A stretch of 64,000 nt of DNA from HGM13634 sp045537285 (GTDB lineage: Bacteria > Bacillota > Clostridia > TANB77 > CAG-508): the NCBI GenBank assembly GCA_045537285.1, contig JAZSPC010000050.1, forward strand, positions 1 to 64,000. Reading direction: 5' to 3'. Shown here piece by piece: positions 35,362 through 44,345 of the stretch. Made by a program: the position numbers and the translations under genes. Positions within the stretch are counted from its first letter, which is position 1; every line of letters begins with the position of its first letter. A model generated the notes under the pieces. It was not told the DNA's origin, did not search any database, and was given only the letters and a program-made list of their open reading frames with translations.

Positions 35362-36330
35362 ATGAAAAAAGAATTAAGTTATTTAGAAACAATAAAAATA
35401 ATAAGTGAAATTAAAAAACAATTTGAAAGTCAAATAGAAACAAGACTACAACTTACAAAAGTTCAAAGCCCACTATTTGTAAAAACATCATCAGGTCTTC
35501 AAGATCAATTATCAGGAAGTGAAAAAGCAGTGGAATTTACAAAAGGAGAAGAAAAATTTGAAATAATACATTCTCTTGCAAAATGGAAAAGAGAAGCACT
35601 TGGTAAATATGAATTTCCAATGCATACAGGAATTATTACAGATATGAAAGCAATAAGAAAAGACGAAGTAGTAGATGATATTCATTCTATATATGTAGAA
35701 CAATGGGATTGGGAAAAAGTTATTGATAAAAAAGATAGAACAGAAGAATATTTAAAAGATACTGTAAAATCCATATACAAATCTATTAGACAGACTGGTA
35801 TTTATGCAAAACAAAAATATCCTTTTTTAGAAATAGAGTTACCTAAAACTGTAACTTTTGTAACAAGCCAAGAATTGGAAGATATGTACCCTGATAAAAC
35901 ATCAGAAGAAAGAGAACAAATAATTACCAAAGATAAAAAAGCAGTATTCATAATTGGAATAGGAGATAAATTAAAATCTGGTAGAGCACATGATAAAAGA
36001 AGTCCTGATTATGATGATTGGAAATTAGATGGAGACTTATTAATCTATGATAAAAAACTTGGTAAAGGTATAGAATTGACATCTATGGGAATAAGAGTAG
36101 ATGATAAAGCATTAAAATATCAATTAGAACAAGCAAAGTGTATGGATAGAATTGATAAACCATATCATCAAAAGATATTAAAACAAGAACTACCATACTC
36201 AATAGGCGGTGGAATTGGTCAATCTAGAATATTTATGCTAATGCTCGGAAAAGAACATATTGCAGAAGTTCAAGCATCTACTTGGGAAGAAAAGACTTAT
36301 GAAAATCTAAAAGGTTTAAAGATACTATAA
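35362..36330 (+). CDS. asnA: Aspartate-ammonia ligase AsnA
   Basis: ATP-dependent synthesis of asparagine from aspartate and ammonia in the cytoplasm. 322 residues (E. coli AsnA has 330), a relative of class II aspartyl-tRNA synthetase catalytic domains. Family blocks: TKVQSPLFVKTSSGLQD, the EQWDWEKVI segment, and GGGIGQSRIFMLML near the end. AGAAGGA lies about 8 bases before ATG. It is preceded by both a T-box and an Asp/Asn-rich leader peptide with hairpins, and no gene follows in the same unit. Confidence 0.95.
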   Translation: MKKELSYLETIKIISEIKKQFESQIETRLQLTKVQSPLFVKTSSGLQDQLSGSEKAVEFTKGEEKFEIIHSLAKWKREALGKYEFPMHTGIITDMKAIRKDEVVDDIHSIYVEQWDWEKVIDKKDRTEEYLKDTVKSIYKSIRQTGIYAKQKYPFLEIELPKTVTFVTSQELEDMYPDKTSEEREQIITKDKKAVFIIGIGDKLKSGRAHDKRSPDYDDWKLDGDLLIYDKKLGKGIELTSMGIRVDDKALKYQLEQAKCMDRIDKPYHQKILKQELPYSIGGGIGQSRIFMLMLGKEHIAEVQASTWEEKTYENLKGLKIL

Positions 36331-36401
36331 TTGACTTTTTGAATAAAATTTAAAATATTTTCAACAAAAGTATTGACTTTTTGAAAATAATATATTAAAC
36401 T
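36330..36401 (+). promoter_or_regulatory. Promoter with a duplicated -35 region
   Basis: ATTGACTTTTTGAA occurs at 36330-36343 and again at 36372-36385. The second copy has a good promoter (TTGACT 36373-36378, 17 bases, TAAACT 36396-36401). The first has no clear -10 box. Confidence 0.6.
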
Positions 36402-36439
36402 AACATCACAGAATTTGGGAATAAAAATAAAGGGAGCTA

Positions 36440-36475
36440 ATTAGGAGCAAAATCTAATGAAAGGAGATTCCTAAT
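36440..36475 (+). promoter_or_regulatory. Hairpin holding the ribosome binding site of the next gene
   Basis: ATTAGGA (36440-36446) pairs with TCCTAAT (36469-36475), and ATCT (36452-36455) with AGAT (36465-36468). AAAGGAG overlaps the loop and right arm just before ATG 36476. Confidence 0.45.
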
Positions 36476-36778
36476 ATGCAAAGTTTAGAACAAAAAGTTG
36501 ATACAGTTATACAAAAAGTTGATCAAATGCAACAAACTATATCTAATGTTCAAGAAAATCAAATTAATATGTTAATGGTACAAAATGAAATGTTAAGAGA
36601 ACAAAAGATAATGAAAGAAGACTTTAAAAGATTAGACAAAAAGATAGACGACAACTATAAAAAACTAGACAAGAAGATAGATGAAAATGCAGCAGATACT
36701 AGTGAAATCTTTAAAGACATATGTGTAAAACTAGATGAATTAAGTAATTCTAAACCTAGACTAACTATTCTTAAATGA
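36476..36778 (+). CDS. Small coiled-coil protein of unknown function (100 aa)
   Basis: 100 residues, almost wholly predicted coiled coil with regular heptads (VDTVIQKVDQMQQTISNVQ) and an internal repeat, KRLDKKIDDNY and KKLDKKIDENA. No membrane segment or enzyme motif. It is a single-gene unit with its own promoter and terminator. I do not recognise it; small phage-type or structural coiled coils look similar. Confidence 0.7.
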   Translation: MQSLEQKVDTVIQKVDQMQQTISNVQENQINMLMVQNEMLREQKIMKEDFKRLDKKIDDNYKKLDKKIDENAADTSEIFKDICVKLDELSNSKPRLTILK

Positions 36779-36793
36779 ATAGTTAGTTTTATT
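36760..36793 (+). terminator. Terminator of the coiled-coil gene
   Basis: 11-bp stem (36760-36770 with 36777-36787), then TTTTATTT; overlaps the stop codon. Confidence 0.8.
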
Positions 36794-36886
36794 TATTAAT
36801 GATTAAACTAAAATAAGGCTATAATATTGATAAACTCCTTAAATTAGTTTAAAATAATGTTAGAGAATATAAAAGGAGAAACAGAA

Positions 36887-37348
36887 ATGAAATTTGTAAT
36901 TCAAAGAGTAAAAAACGCATCAGTAGAAGTAGATAAAAAAGTAGTAGGAAAAATAAATCAAGGTTTTTTAGTTTTAGTAGGAGTAACACATGAAGATACT
37001 TTTGAAATAGCAGATTATATGATTAAAAAACTTATAAATTTAAGAGTATTTAATGACGAAAATGATAAAATGAATTTAGCACTAAAAGATGTAAATGGAG
37101 AATTATTATTAATTTCACAATTTACCCTATATGCTAACTGCCAAAGAGGTAACAGACCAGAATTTATATCAGCAGCTAAACCTGAAAAAGCAGATGAAAT
37201 CTATGAGTATATTGTTAAAGAATGCAAAAAACAAATAGATGTAGTAGAAACTGGAATATTTGGAGCAGACATGAAGGTTAGTTTGTTAAATGATGGACCA
37301 GTAACTATAATAATGGATAGTGAGGAGTTAATAAAAGGTAAAAAATAA
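36887..37348 (+). CDS. dtd: D-aminoacyl-tRNA deacylase
   Basis: Hydrolyses D-amino acids (and misplaced glycine) from tRNA, protecting translation. 153 residues. Both active-site motifs are visible: SQFTLYANCQRGNRP and NDGPVTIIMD (the Gly-Pro loop that rejects L-amino acids). ATG 36887 follows AAAGGAGA by 7 bases; an in-frame ATG at 36857 has no ribosome binding site. A terminator separates it from the hrcA operon. Confidence 0.95.
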   Translation: MKFVIQRVKNASVEVDKKVVGKINQGFLVLVGVTHEDTFEIADYMIKKLINLRVFNDENDKMNLALKDVNGELLLISQFTLYANCQRGNRPEFISAAKPEKADEIYEYIVKECKKQIDVVETGIFGADMKVSLLNDGPVTIIMDSEELIKGKK

Positions 37349-37355
37349 TAAAAGA

Positions 37356-37392
37356 AAGCAGCTATTTTTTATAGCTGCTTTTTGTTTTTTCT
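37356..37392 (+). terminator. Terminator of dtd
   Basis: 10-bp stem AAGCAGCTAT / ATAGCTGCTT (37356-37365 with 37371-37380), then a T-rich run. Confidence 0.88.
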
Positions 37393-37429
37393 TACGGCAA
37401 TCAATATTCACAAACATTTCACAATATTT

Positions 37430-37456
37430 TTAGCAAAAGGCATTGACAAGTGCTAA
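37430..37456 (+). promoter_or_regulatory. Degenerate CIRCE operator 1
   Basis: TTAGCA-N15-TGCTAA, 27 bases in all, exactly the geometry of CIRCE (TTAGCACTC-N9-GAGTGCTAA), but the inner CTC/GAG arms are lost on one or both sides. It overlaps the -35 box TTGACA (37443-37448). Confidence 0.7.
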
Positions 37457-37470
37457 AAAAGTTGTATAAT
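37443..37470 (+). promoter_or_regulatory. Promoter of the hrcA operon
   Basis: TTGACA (37443-37448), 16 bases, TATAAT (37465-37470), lying between and within the two CIRCE-like operators. Confidence 0.8.
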
Positions 37471-37480
37471 AATATTAGTT

Positions 37481-37507
37481 TTAGCAAACAATATAATAGA
37501 TTGCTAA
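37481..37507 (+). promoter_or_regulatory. Degenerate CIRCE operator 2
   Basis: TTAGCA (37481-37486), 15 bases, TGCTAA (37502-37507), again 27 bases long, downstream of the transcription start and just before the hrcA ribosome binding site. Confidence 0.75.
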
Positions 37508-37522
37508 AAGGAGTGAAAAATA

Positions 37523-38554
37523 TTGAATGATAGAAAAAAACAAATATTACAAGCTATCATAGAAGAATATATTCAAACTGCTGAACCCGTAAGCTCAAAT
37601 GCAATTGTACAAAAATATAATTTAGATTACAGTAGTGCTACGGTAAGAAATGAAATGGCTAGTTTAGAAAAAGAAGGTTTTTTAGATAAGCCACATACAT
37701 CAGCAGGAAGAATACCATCAGCAAAAGGATATCGCTTCTATGTAAATCAATTGTTAAAAGAAGATAATATTAGTTTAGAAGAAGTTGTATATTTGCAATC
37801 AAAACTTCAAACAAAAGTAAATCAAATGGAAGATTTAACTAAAATTACAACTAATACATTATCTGAAATAACACATTATCCAACAGTAAGTATTGGGCCT
37901 AATAAACACAATCAAATAATAGAAGATATAAAGTTTGTTCTTTTAGGAACAAGAAATATGATGGCAATTATATTAACAGATTCAGGAATTATTAAAGAAA
38001 CAATTATTAAATTTGATGAAGATATTACAGAAGAACAAGTAAGTACATTATCATACGTTTTTAATAACAAATTAAAAGGGAAACCATTAGATATTATAGA
38101 TACATCAATAGAAGAATATATTGTTTCAGAAATGACTTCTAATATAAATGTTATAAAACCAATATTAAATGAAATAAAAAGAGCAGTAGATGAGCAAGGA
38201 AGCTTGTATTACGAAGGTACAAATAAAGCATTTGAACTTCCAGAATTTAAAAGTGTTGAACTTGCTAAAAGTTTTGTAAATGTATTAGATGCAGAAGAAT
38301 TAGTAAAAGACACATTAAACTCAGGATTAGCAGAAGATATTAATGTATATATTGGTGGAGAAAATGAAAACGAGGAACTAAAAGATTTTAGTATAATAAC
38401 TTTTAATCATAAAGTTCAAGGAAAATCGGTTGGAACAATTGGAATAATAGGACCTAAAAGAATGGATTATTCAAAAGTAATTTCTATTCTTAAATATATA
38501 AATAGAAAAATGAATCAAGGTGGTCTTCTTGGTTCGGGTCAAAAGGAGGAATAA
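37523..38554 (+). CDS. hrcA: Heat-inducible transcription repressor HrcA
   Basis: Represses class I heat-shock genes by binding CIRCE. 343 residues. N-terminal winged helix (RKKQILQAIIEEYIQTAEPVSS, VRNEMASLEKEGFLDKPHTSAGRIPS), GAF-like middle and dimerisation insert. Start codon is TTG, 9 bases after AAAAGGAG. It begins the operon hrcA-grpE-dnaK-dnaJ and is probably autoregulated through the two operators upstream. Confidence 0.96.
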   Translation: MNDRKKQILQAIIEEYIQTAEPVSSNAIVQKYNLDYSSATVRNEMASLEKEGFLDKPHTSAGRIPSAKGYRFYVNQLLKEDNISLEEVVYLQSKLQTKVNQMEDLTKITTNTLSEITHYPTVSIGPNKHNQIIEDIKFVLLGTRNMMAIILTDSGIIKETIIKFDEDITEEQVSTLSYVFNNKLKGKPLDIIDTSIEEYIVSEMTSNINVIKPILNEIKRAVDEQGSLYYEGTNKAFELPEFKSVELAKSFVNVLDAEELVKDTLNSGLAEDINVYIGGENENEELKDFSIITFNHKVQGKSVGTIGIIGPKRMDYSKVISILKYINRKMNQGGLLGSGQKEE

Positions 38555-38556
38555 AA

Positions 38557-39057
38557 TTGGAAGAAAATCAAAATGAAGAATTAAAAGAAGAAGTTGCAAG
38601 TGAAAATTGCAAAGAAGATACAGAATTAAATGCTGTAAAAACTGAATTAGAAGAAACAACAGATAGATTAAAAAGACTAATGGCTGAATTTGATAACTTC
38701 AAAAAAAGAAGTGCAAAAGAAAGAGAAGGATTATACAACTCTTTATTATCAGACATAGTATCAAAAGTATTACCAGTTGTAGATAATTTAGAACAAGCAG
38801 TAAATAGCAATACAGCAGATGAGGGTTACAAACAAGGTGTACAATTAGTGTTAAAACAATTTATAGATGTTCTTACATCATTAGGTGTTCAAGAAATTGA
38901 AGGAGCAGGAAGTACATTTAATCCTGAATATCATGAAGCAGTAAGTCTAGTTCAAGATGAAAATTTAGGAGAAAAAGAAGTAAAAGAAGTGTTTAGAAAA
39001 GGCTATCGTATAGGCGATAAAGTAATTCGTCATGCTATGGTAGTAGTAGCAAATTAG
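38557..39057 (+). CDS. grpE: Nucleotide exchange factor GrpE
   Basis: Exchanges ADP for ATP on DnaK. 166 residues: acidic N-terminal tail, long helix (LEETTDRLKRLMAEFDNFKKR), then the beta domain with GVQEIEGAGSTFNPEYHEAV and GYRIGDKVIRHAMVVVAN. The start is TTG 38557, two bases after hrcA stops and 6 after AAAGGAGG; translational coupling is likely. Confidence 0.95.
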   Translation: MEENQNEELKEEVASENCKEDTELNAVKTELEETTDRLKRLMAEFDNFKKRSAKEREGLYNSLLSDIVSKVLPVVDNLEQAVNSNTADEGYKQGVQLVLKQFIDVLTSLGVQEIEGAGSTFNPEYHEAVSLVQDENLGEKEVKEVFRKGYRIGDKVIRHAMVVVAN

Positions 39058-39155
39058 TTATTAATTTTTTAAATTTATATAAATCACACAAAAGAAAATA
39101 AAATTAAGATTATATTAAACAAGGCTGCCAAGCCTAAAAATAGGAGGAAAAAATT

Positions 39156-41024
39156 ATGGGAAAAATTATAGGAATCGACTTAGGAACAACAAACTCATGT
39201 GTATCAGTTATGGAAGGAGGAGAACCAGTTGTTATAGCTAATGCTGAGGGAAATAGAACAACTCCATCAGTTGTAGCTTTCTCAAAAAATGGAGAAAGAT
39301 TAGTAGGACAAATAGCTAAACGTCAAGCTGTTACAAATCCAGATAACACAGTTATATCTATAAAAAGAGATATGGGTACAGATAGAAAAGTAAATATTGA
39401 AGGTGATCAATTTACACCACAAGAAATATCAGCAATGATACTTCAAAAATTAAAATCAGATGCTGAAAACTATTTAGGAACAACTGTAAATCAAGCTGTT
39501 ATTACAGTTCCTGCATACTTTAATGATAGCCAACGTCAAGCAACAAAAGATGCTGGTAAAATAGCAGGACTTGAAGTTTTAAGAATTATAAACGAACCAA
39601 CAGCAGCTGCATTAGCTTATGGTATGGATAAAGAAGATGCTGATAGCAAAATAATGATATATGACTTAGGTGGTGGTACATTCGACGTATCAATACTTGA
39701 TATTGGTGATGGAGTATTCGAAGTTTTAGCTACAAGTGGTAACAATAAACTAGGTGGAGATGACTTTGACCAAAAAATTATAGACTACCTAGTAGCAGAA
39801 TTCAAAAAAACAAGCGGAATTGATTTAAGCTCAGATAAAATGGCTATGCAAAGATTAAAAGAAGCAGCAGAAAAAGCTAAAATAGAATTATCAGGTGTTC
39901 AAGAAACACAAATCAATTTACCATTTATCACAGCAGATGCAACAGGACCAAAACACTTAGATATTACATTAACAAGACCAAAATTCGAAGAATTAATAAG
40001 AGATTTAGTAGAATCAACAGCAGGGCCTGTTAACCAAGCATTAAAAGATGCTGGAATAGCAGCAAGCAAATTGCATAAAGTATTATTAGTTGGTGGATCT
40101 ACAAGAGTACCAGCTGTACAAGAATTAGTAAAAAGAATTACTGGAAAAGAACCAGATAAAGGAATAAACCCAGATGAATGTGTTGCATTAGGTGCAGCAA
40201 TTCAAGGTGGTGTTTTATCAGGAGATGTTAAAGATTTAGTATTATTAGACGTAACACCATTATCGTTAGGTATTGAAACATATGGTGGAGTATTTACAAA
40301 ATTAATTGAAAGAAATACAACAATACCAACTAAAAAATCACAAGTATTCTCAACAGCAGCAGATGGTCAAACAAGTGTTGAAATTCACGTATTACAAGGT
40401 GAAAGAGAAATGGCTGCGTACAACAAAACATTAGGAAGATTCCAATTAACTGGAATTCCAGCAGCACCACGTGGAATACCACAAATCGAAGTAACATTTG
40501 ACATAGACGCTAACGGTATAGTTCACGTATCTGCCAAAGACTTAGCAACAGGAAAAGAACAAAATGTAGCTATTACAGCAAGCTCAAACTTATCAGAAGC
40601 TGATATTGAAAAAGCTGTAAAAGATGCAGAAGCACATGCTAGTGAAGATAAAAAGAAAAAAGAAGAAGTAGAAGTTAGAAATAATGCTGAAAGTTTAGTA
40701 TACAACAGTGAGAAAACAATAAATGAATTAGGAGATAAAATAAGCGGAGAAGAAAAAGCAAAAGTAGAAAACGAAATTGCAAATACTAAAAAAGCATTAG
40801 AAGGAACAGATACTGAGGCTATTAAACAAGCAACAGAAAAATTAACACAAGCATTCTATGAAATTTCTGAAAAATTATACAAACAAGCAAGTGCAGCAAA
40901 TAGCTCAGCAAATGCAGGTGCAACTGATGCAGGAGCAAATACAGATGACGGTTCAAATGGAGAAAATCCAGAAGGAACAGTATATGATGCAGAATATGTA
41001 GAAGATGACGGAAATAAACAATAA
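39156..41024 (+). CDS. dnaK: Chaperone DnaK (Hsp70)
   Basis: ATP-driven Hsp70 chaperone. 622 residues. Signatures: GIDLGTTNSCVSVMEGG, YDLGGGTFDVSILDIGDG, and VGGSTRVPAVQELV; substrate-binding domain from about 385; acidic, Ala/Gly/Asn-rich C-terminal tail ending DGNKQ. AGGAGG lies 7 bases before ATG. It follows grpE after a 98-base gap and precedes dnaJ. Confidence 0.98.
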   Translation: MGKIIGIDLGTTNSCVSVMEGGEPVVIANAEGNRTTPSVVAFSKNGERLVGQIAKRQAVTNPDNTVISIKRDMGTDRKVNIEGDQFTPQEISAMILQKLKSDAENYLGTTVNQAVITVPAYFNDSQRQATKDAGKIAGLEVLRIINEPTAAALAYGMDKEDADSKIMIYDLGGGTFDVSILDIGDGVFEVLATSGNNKLGGDDFDQKIIDYLVAEFKKTSGIDLSSDKMAMQRLKEAAEKAKIELSGVQETQINLPFITADATGPKHLDITLTRPKFEELIRDLVESTAGPVNQALKDAGIAASKLHKVLLVGGSTRVPAVQELVKRITGKEPDKGINPDECVALGAAIQGGVLSGDVKDLVLLDVTPLSLGIETYGGVFTKLIERNTTIPTKKSQVFSTAADGQTSVEIHVLQGEREMAAYNKTLGRFQLTGIPAAPRGIPQIEVTFDIDANGIVHVSAKDLATGKEQNVAITASSNLSEADIEKAVKDAEAHASEDKKKKEEVEVRNNAESLVYNSEKTINELGDKISGEEKAKVENEIANTKKALEGTDTEAIKQATEKLTQAFYEISEKLYKQASAANSSANAGATDAGANTDDGSNGENPEGTVYDAEYVEDDGNKQ

Positions 41025-41029
41025 TTTAA

Positions 41030-41053
41030 AAGGGCAAGGTTAACCCTTGCCCT
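41030..41053 (+). terminator. Hairpin between dnaK and dnaJ
   Basis: AGGGCAAGG (from 41031) pairs with CCTTGCCCT, with a short loop and no clear T-run. It may be an mRNA processing or attenuation site that sets dnaK above dnaJ rather than a full terminator. Confidence 0.55.
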
Positions 41054-41076
41054 ATTGTTACATATTGGAGGAAAAT

Positions 41077-42228
41077 ATGGCTGAAAAAAGAGACTATTAC
41101 GAAGTATTAGGTGTAAATAAAAATGCAACAGATGATGAATTAAAAAGAGCATATAGAAAACTTGCAAAAAAATATCACCCAGATGCTAATCCAGACAACA
41201 AAAAAGAAGCAGAAGCTAAATTTAAAGAAGTAAATGAGGCTTATGAAAATTTATCAGATCCTCAAAAGAGACAAATGTATGACCAATTTGGACATAATGG
41301 TCCACAAGGATTTGGTGGAAATGGCGGAGGTTTCTATTCTGGGGGATTTGATGGATTTAATATGGGTGACTTTGGAGATTTAGGAGATATCTTTTCATCA
41401 TTCTTTGGTGGAGGTTTTGGGGGTTCTGGAAGAACTTCTTCAAGACAGAGAACAGGTCCAGTTAAAGGTGCAAGTTTAAGATATGATTTAGAAATAACAT
41501 TTGAAGAAGCATTTTTAGGAGTAGAAAAAGAAATAAGTTTTACTAGACAAGAAAATTGTGATACTTGTCATGGAACAGGTAGCAAACCAGGAACAAATGC
41601 AAGTACATGTTCGATGTGTGGCGGTAGCGGTCAAATTACTCAAATGCAAACCACAATACTTGGTCAAATGCAAACTACAAGAACTTGTCCAAACTGTCAT
41701 GGTGAAGGAAAAATAATTAAAGAACCATGCGAAACTTGTAGAGGAAAAGGTCAAGTTAAAAAGCCAGTAAAAATAAAAGTAAAAATACCAGAAGGTGTAG
41801 ACGAAGGTCAAACAGTAGTATTAAGAGGTCAAGGAGCAGCAGGAATACGTGGTGGAGAACAAGGTGATTTGTTTATAACAGTTCATTTAAAACCTCACAG
41901 TATCTATACTAGAAAAGGAAGTAATGTATATTGTGATATTCCAGTTACAATAACACAAGCAACCCTAGGAGCTGAAATAGAAGTACCAATGGTAGATGGA
42001 AAAGTAGAAAGATTCAAAATACCAGAAGGAACACAAACAGATACTAAATTTAGAATAAGAGGTAAAGGATTTAGAAACGGAAACTCTACAACTTATGGAG
42101 ATTATATATTTACAGTAATAGTAAAAACACCTAAAAAACTAACAAAAGAACAAAGAGAACTGCTAGAAAAATTAGCAATAACTATGAGTGAACAGCCACC
42201 AGTAAAGAAAAAAGGAATATTTGGTTAA
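41077..42228 (+). CDS. dnaJ: Co-chaperone DnaJ (Hsp40)
   Basis: Stimulates DnaK ATPase and delivers substrates. 383 residues: J domain with HPD (AKKYHPDANPDN), Gly/Phe-rich linker (about 75-115), four zinc-binding CxxCxGxG motifs (CDTCHGTG, CSMCGGSG, CPNCHGEG, CETCRGKG), then the two-part C-terminal domain. ATG 41077 follows TGGAGG by 7 bases; the upstream in-frame ATG at 41047 lies inside the hairpin tail and is rejected. A strong palindromic terminator ends the operon. Confidence 0.97.
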   Translation: MAEKRDYYEVLGVNKNATDDELKRAYRKLAKKYHPDANPDNKKEAEAKFKEVNEAYENLSDPQKRQMYDQFGHNGPQGFGGNGGGFYSGGFDGFNMGDFGDLGDIFSSFFGGGFGGSGRTSSRQRTGPVKGASLRYDLEITFEEAFLGVEKEISFTRQENCDTCHGTGSKPGTNASTCSMCGGSGQITQMQTTILGQMQTTRTCPNCHGEGKIIKEPCETCRGKGQVKKPVKIKVKIPEGVDEGQTVVLRGQGAAGIRGGEQGDLFITVHLKPHSIYTRKGSNVYCDIPVTITQATLGAEIEVPMVDGKVERFKIPEGTQTDTKFRIRGKGFRNGNSTTYGDYIFTVIVKTPKKLTKEQRELLEKLAITMSEQPPVKKKGIFG

Positions 42229-42233
42229 AATTT

Positions 42234-42265
42234 AAGGAACTTCAATATTGAAGTTCCTTTTTTGT
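42234..42265 (+). terminator. Terminator of the heat-shock operon
   Basis: 12-bp stem (42234-42245 with 42248-42259) followed by TTTT. Confidence 0.9.
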
Positions 42266-42284
42266 GAATTCAAAGTGAAAGCTC

Positions 42285-42314
42285 TTGACAGTTTAATATA
42301 ATTTAAGGTAAAAT
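42285..42314 (+). promoter_or_regulatory. Promoter for rny
   Basis: TTGACA (42285-42290), 18 bases, TAAAAT (42309-42314); a second TATAAT at 42314-42319 is too far from this -35. Confidence 0.6.
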
Positions 42315-42405
42315 ATAATAGGTAAGTTTTAATTATATAAAATAAATAAAGAGATTATATATATATTAGAACATTGAAAATTTAATAGAAAAGAGGGATA
42401 AGGTT

Positions 42406-43947
42406 ATGGAAGCTATAATCGTTATCGCCACTGTTCTAATCTCAGGAGCTGTTTTTATTCCAACAGGAATGATTATAAGAAAAAAATCAGCAGAATCAAA
42501 AATATCAGGTGCAGAAAATGAAGCAAAAAGATTATTAGAAAATGCAAAAAGAGATGCAGAAAACATAAAGAAAGAAGAAATTTTTAAGGCCAAAGAAGAG
42601 ATAATGAAATCTAGGGACGAGCTAGATAAAGAGATTAGAGAAAGAAGAGGCGAAGTACAAAACCAAGAAAGAAGATTAATCCAAAAAGAAGAAAATTTGG
42701 ATAGACGTATTGAAACTTATGATAAAAGAGAAAAAGAATTAGATAAAGAGTTTCAAGCAATTGAGAAAAAGAAAGAAGATATTAAAGAGATATTTAACAG
42801 ACAAATGCAAGAACTACAAAGAATATCTGGATTATCAGTAGAAGAAGCTAAAAAACAATTATTAGCTGAATTAGAAAAACAATTAAACAATGAAAAAGCT
42901 TTACTTATTAAAGAAATTGAAGGTAAAGCGAAAGAAGAAGCAAATAAAAATGCAAAAGAAATTTTAAGTTATGCTATACAAAAATGTGCAGCAGACCATA
43001 CATCAGAAACTACTGTATCAATAGTTAACCTTCCAAATGATGATATGAAAGGTAGAATAATTGGTAGAGAAGGTAGAAATATTAAAACATTAGAAACATT
43101 AACTGGTATAGATTTAATTATAGACGATACACCAGATGCAGTTGTTATATCAGGCTTTGATCCATTAAGAAGAGAAGTTGCAAAACTTGCTCTTGAAAAA
43201 TTAATTGATGATGGAAGAATACATCCAGCAAAAATTGAAGAAATGGTTGAAAAAGCAAAAGAAGAAATAGAGGCAACAATTAAAGCAGAAGGTGAAAGAG
43301 CGACATTAGAAACAGGAGTTATGGGATTAAACCAAGACTTAATAAAATTAATAGGAAAATTAAAATACAGAACAAGTTATGGACAAAATGTTTTAAATCA
43401 CTCAATAGAAGTTTCAAACTTAGCTAGAATAATGGCAGAAGAATTAGGTTTAGATGCAACAAGAGCAAGAAGAGCAGGATTATTACACGATATAGGAAAG
43501 GCATTAGACCACGATATGGAAGGAACCCATGTTGAACTTGGTGTTGAAGTATTAAGAAAATTCAAAGAAAATGAATTAGTAATTAATGCAGTTGAAGCAC
43601 ACCATGGAGATGTGGAACCACAAACATTAGAAGCTGTTTTAATACAAGCAGCGGACGCTATATCAGCTTCAAGACCAGGAGCAAGAAGAGAAACATTAGA
43701 AGCATATATTAAGAGATTACAAAACTTAGAAGAAATAGCAAATTCTTTTGAAGGTGTAGATAAATCTTTTGCAATACAAGCAGGTAGAGAAGTAAGAATT
43801 ATTGTAAAACCTGAAAAAGTATCTGATGCAGATATGACAGTTTTAGCAAGAGATATAGCTCAAAAGGTAGAAAAAGAGATGGAATATCCAGGACAAATAA
43901 AAGTAAATGTAATCAGGGAAACAAGAACCATAGATTATGCTAAATAA
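42406..43947 (+). CDS. rny: Ribonuclease Y
   Basis: Membrane-anchored endoribonuclease that starts bulk mRNA decay in many Firmicutes. 513 residues: N-terminal membrane helix (about 1-22), long coiled coil (about 30-200), KH domain (about 205-270, DMKGRIIGREGRNIKTLE), and HD domain (GLLHDIGKALDHDMEG). AGAGGGATAAGG lies upstream of ATG. ymdB follows with an inserted minus-strand gene between, where rny-ymdB is usually contiguous. Confidence 0.96.
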   Translation: MEAIIVIATVLISGAVFIPTGMIIRKKSAESKISGAENEAKRLLENAKRDAENIKKEEIFKAKEEIMKSRDELDKEIRERRGEVQNQERRLIQKEENLDRRIETYDKREKELDKEFQAIEKKKEDIKEIFNRQMQELQRISGLSVEEAKKQLLAELEKQLNNEKALLIKEIEGKAKEEANKNAKEILSYAIQKCAADHTSETTVSIVNLPNDDMKGRIIGREGRNIKTLETLTGIDLIIDDTPDAVVISGFDPLRREVAKLALEKLIDDGRIHPAKIEEMVEKAKEEIEATIKAEGERATLETGVMGLNQDLIKLIGKLKYRTSYGQNVLNHSIEVSNLARIMAEELGLDATRARRAGLLHDIGKALDHDMEGTHVELGVEVLRKFKENELVINAVEAHHGDVEPQTLEAVLIQAADAISASRPGARRETLEAYIKRLQNLEEIANSFEGVDKSFAIQAGREVRIIVKPEKVSDADMTVLARDIAQKVEKEMEYPGQIKVNVIRETRTIDYAK

Positions 43948-43954
43948 GATAATA

Positions 43955-43991
43955 AAAAACACAGTCACTTTATAGGTGACTGTGTTTTTGT
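43955..43991 (+). terminator. Bidirectional terminator between rny and the 108-aa gene
   Basis: 14-bp stem (43955-43968 with 43976-43989), 7-base loop, A-run left and T-run right. Confidence 0.9.
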
Positions 43992-44318
43992 TTAGTCTGC
44001 ATAATCCAACGGATTTACAGGTTCTGTCCTGCGGAAAATTCTTGCCTTGGAAGTCTTATAAAAGACTATAACGTGATCAGGAGTGATTTGAATATCCATA
44101 TTCAGGCAATCAGGATTTGCATTTAATTCATTAACAAAATCAAAGAATTTGTTATAAGAATCTGTGTTATCAGCAAACAGTTTTCTGATAAACTGAACAT
44201 CATCCTTATTGTGGATTTGATTATCCTCATCATAGAGTACCACGTTTATTTCCCCGCATTCAGGGAAAAGTCTTGTGCAGATTCCAGCTTCCCGCATAAT
44301 TGTTGCGAATTTCATCAT
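43992..44318 (-). CDS. Small protein of unknown function (108 aa)
   Basis: 108 residues with no recognised domain; mixed alpha/beta composition (GEINVVLYDEDNQIHNKDD, MDIQITPDHVIVFYKTSKA). It sits on the minus strand inside the conserved rny-ymdB pair, sharing the rny terminator. Start is ATG 44318 or the next codon; GAGGT lies 9-12 bases before. Its leader holds ACCCCTTGGGGT and TAAATAAAATAAAA. Codon use (CGG, CTG, GCG, GTG, TCC) is clearly unlike neighbours, which supports recent acquisition. Confidence 0.7.
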   Translation of the reverse strand: MMKFATIMREAGICTRLFPECGEINVVLYDEDNQIHNKDDVQFIRKLFADNTDSYNKFFDFVNELNANPDCLNMDIQITPDHVIVFYKTSKARIFRRTEPVNPLDYAD

Positions 44319-44345
44319 GGTGTTTATACCTCTTTTATTTTATTT

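Noticed and set aside
36887..37348. Earlier start at ATG 36857 for dtd
   Set aside because: No ribosome binding site there; AAAGGAGA precedes the internal ATG and the protein then begins MKFVIQRV as in homologues.
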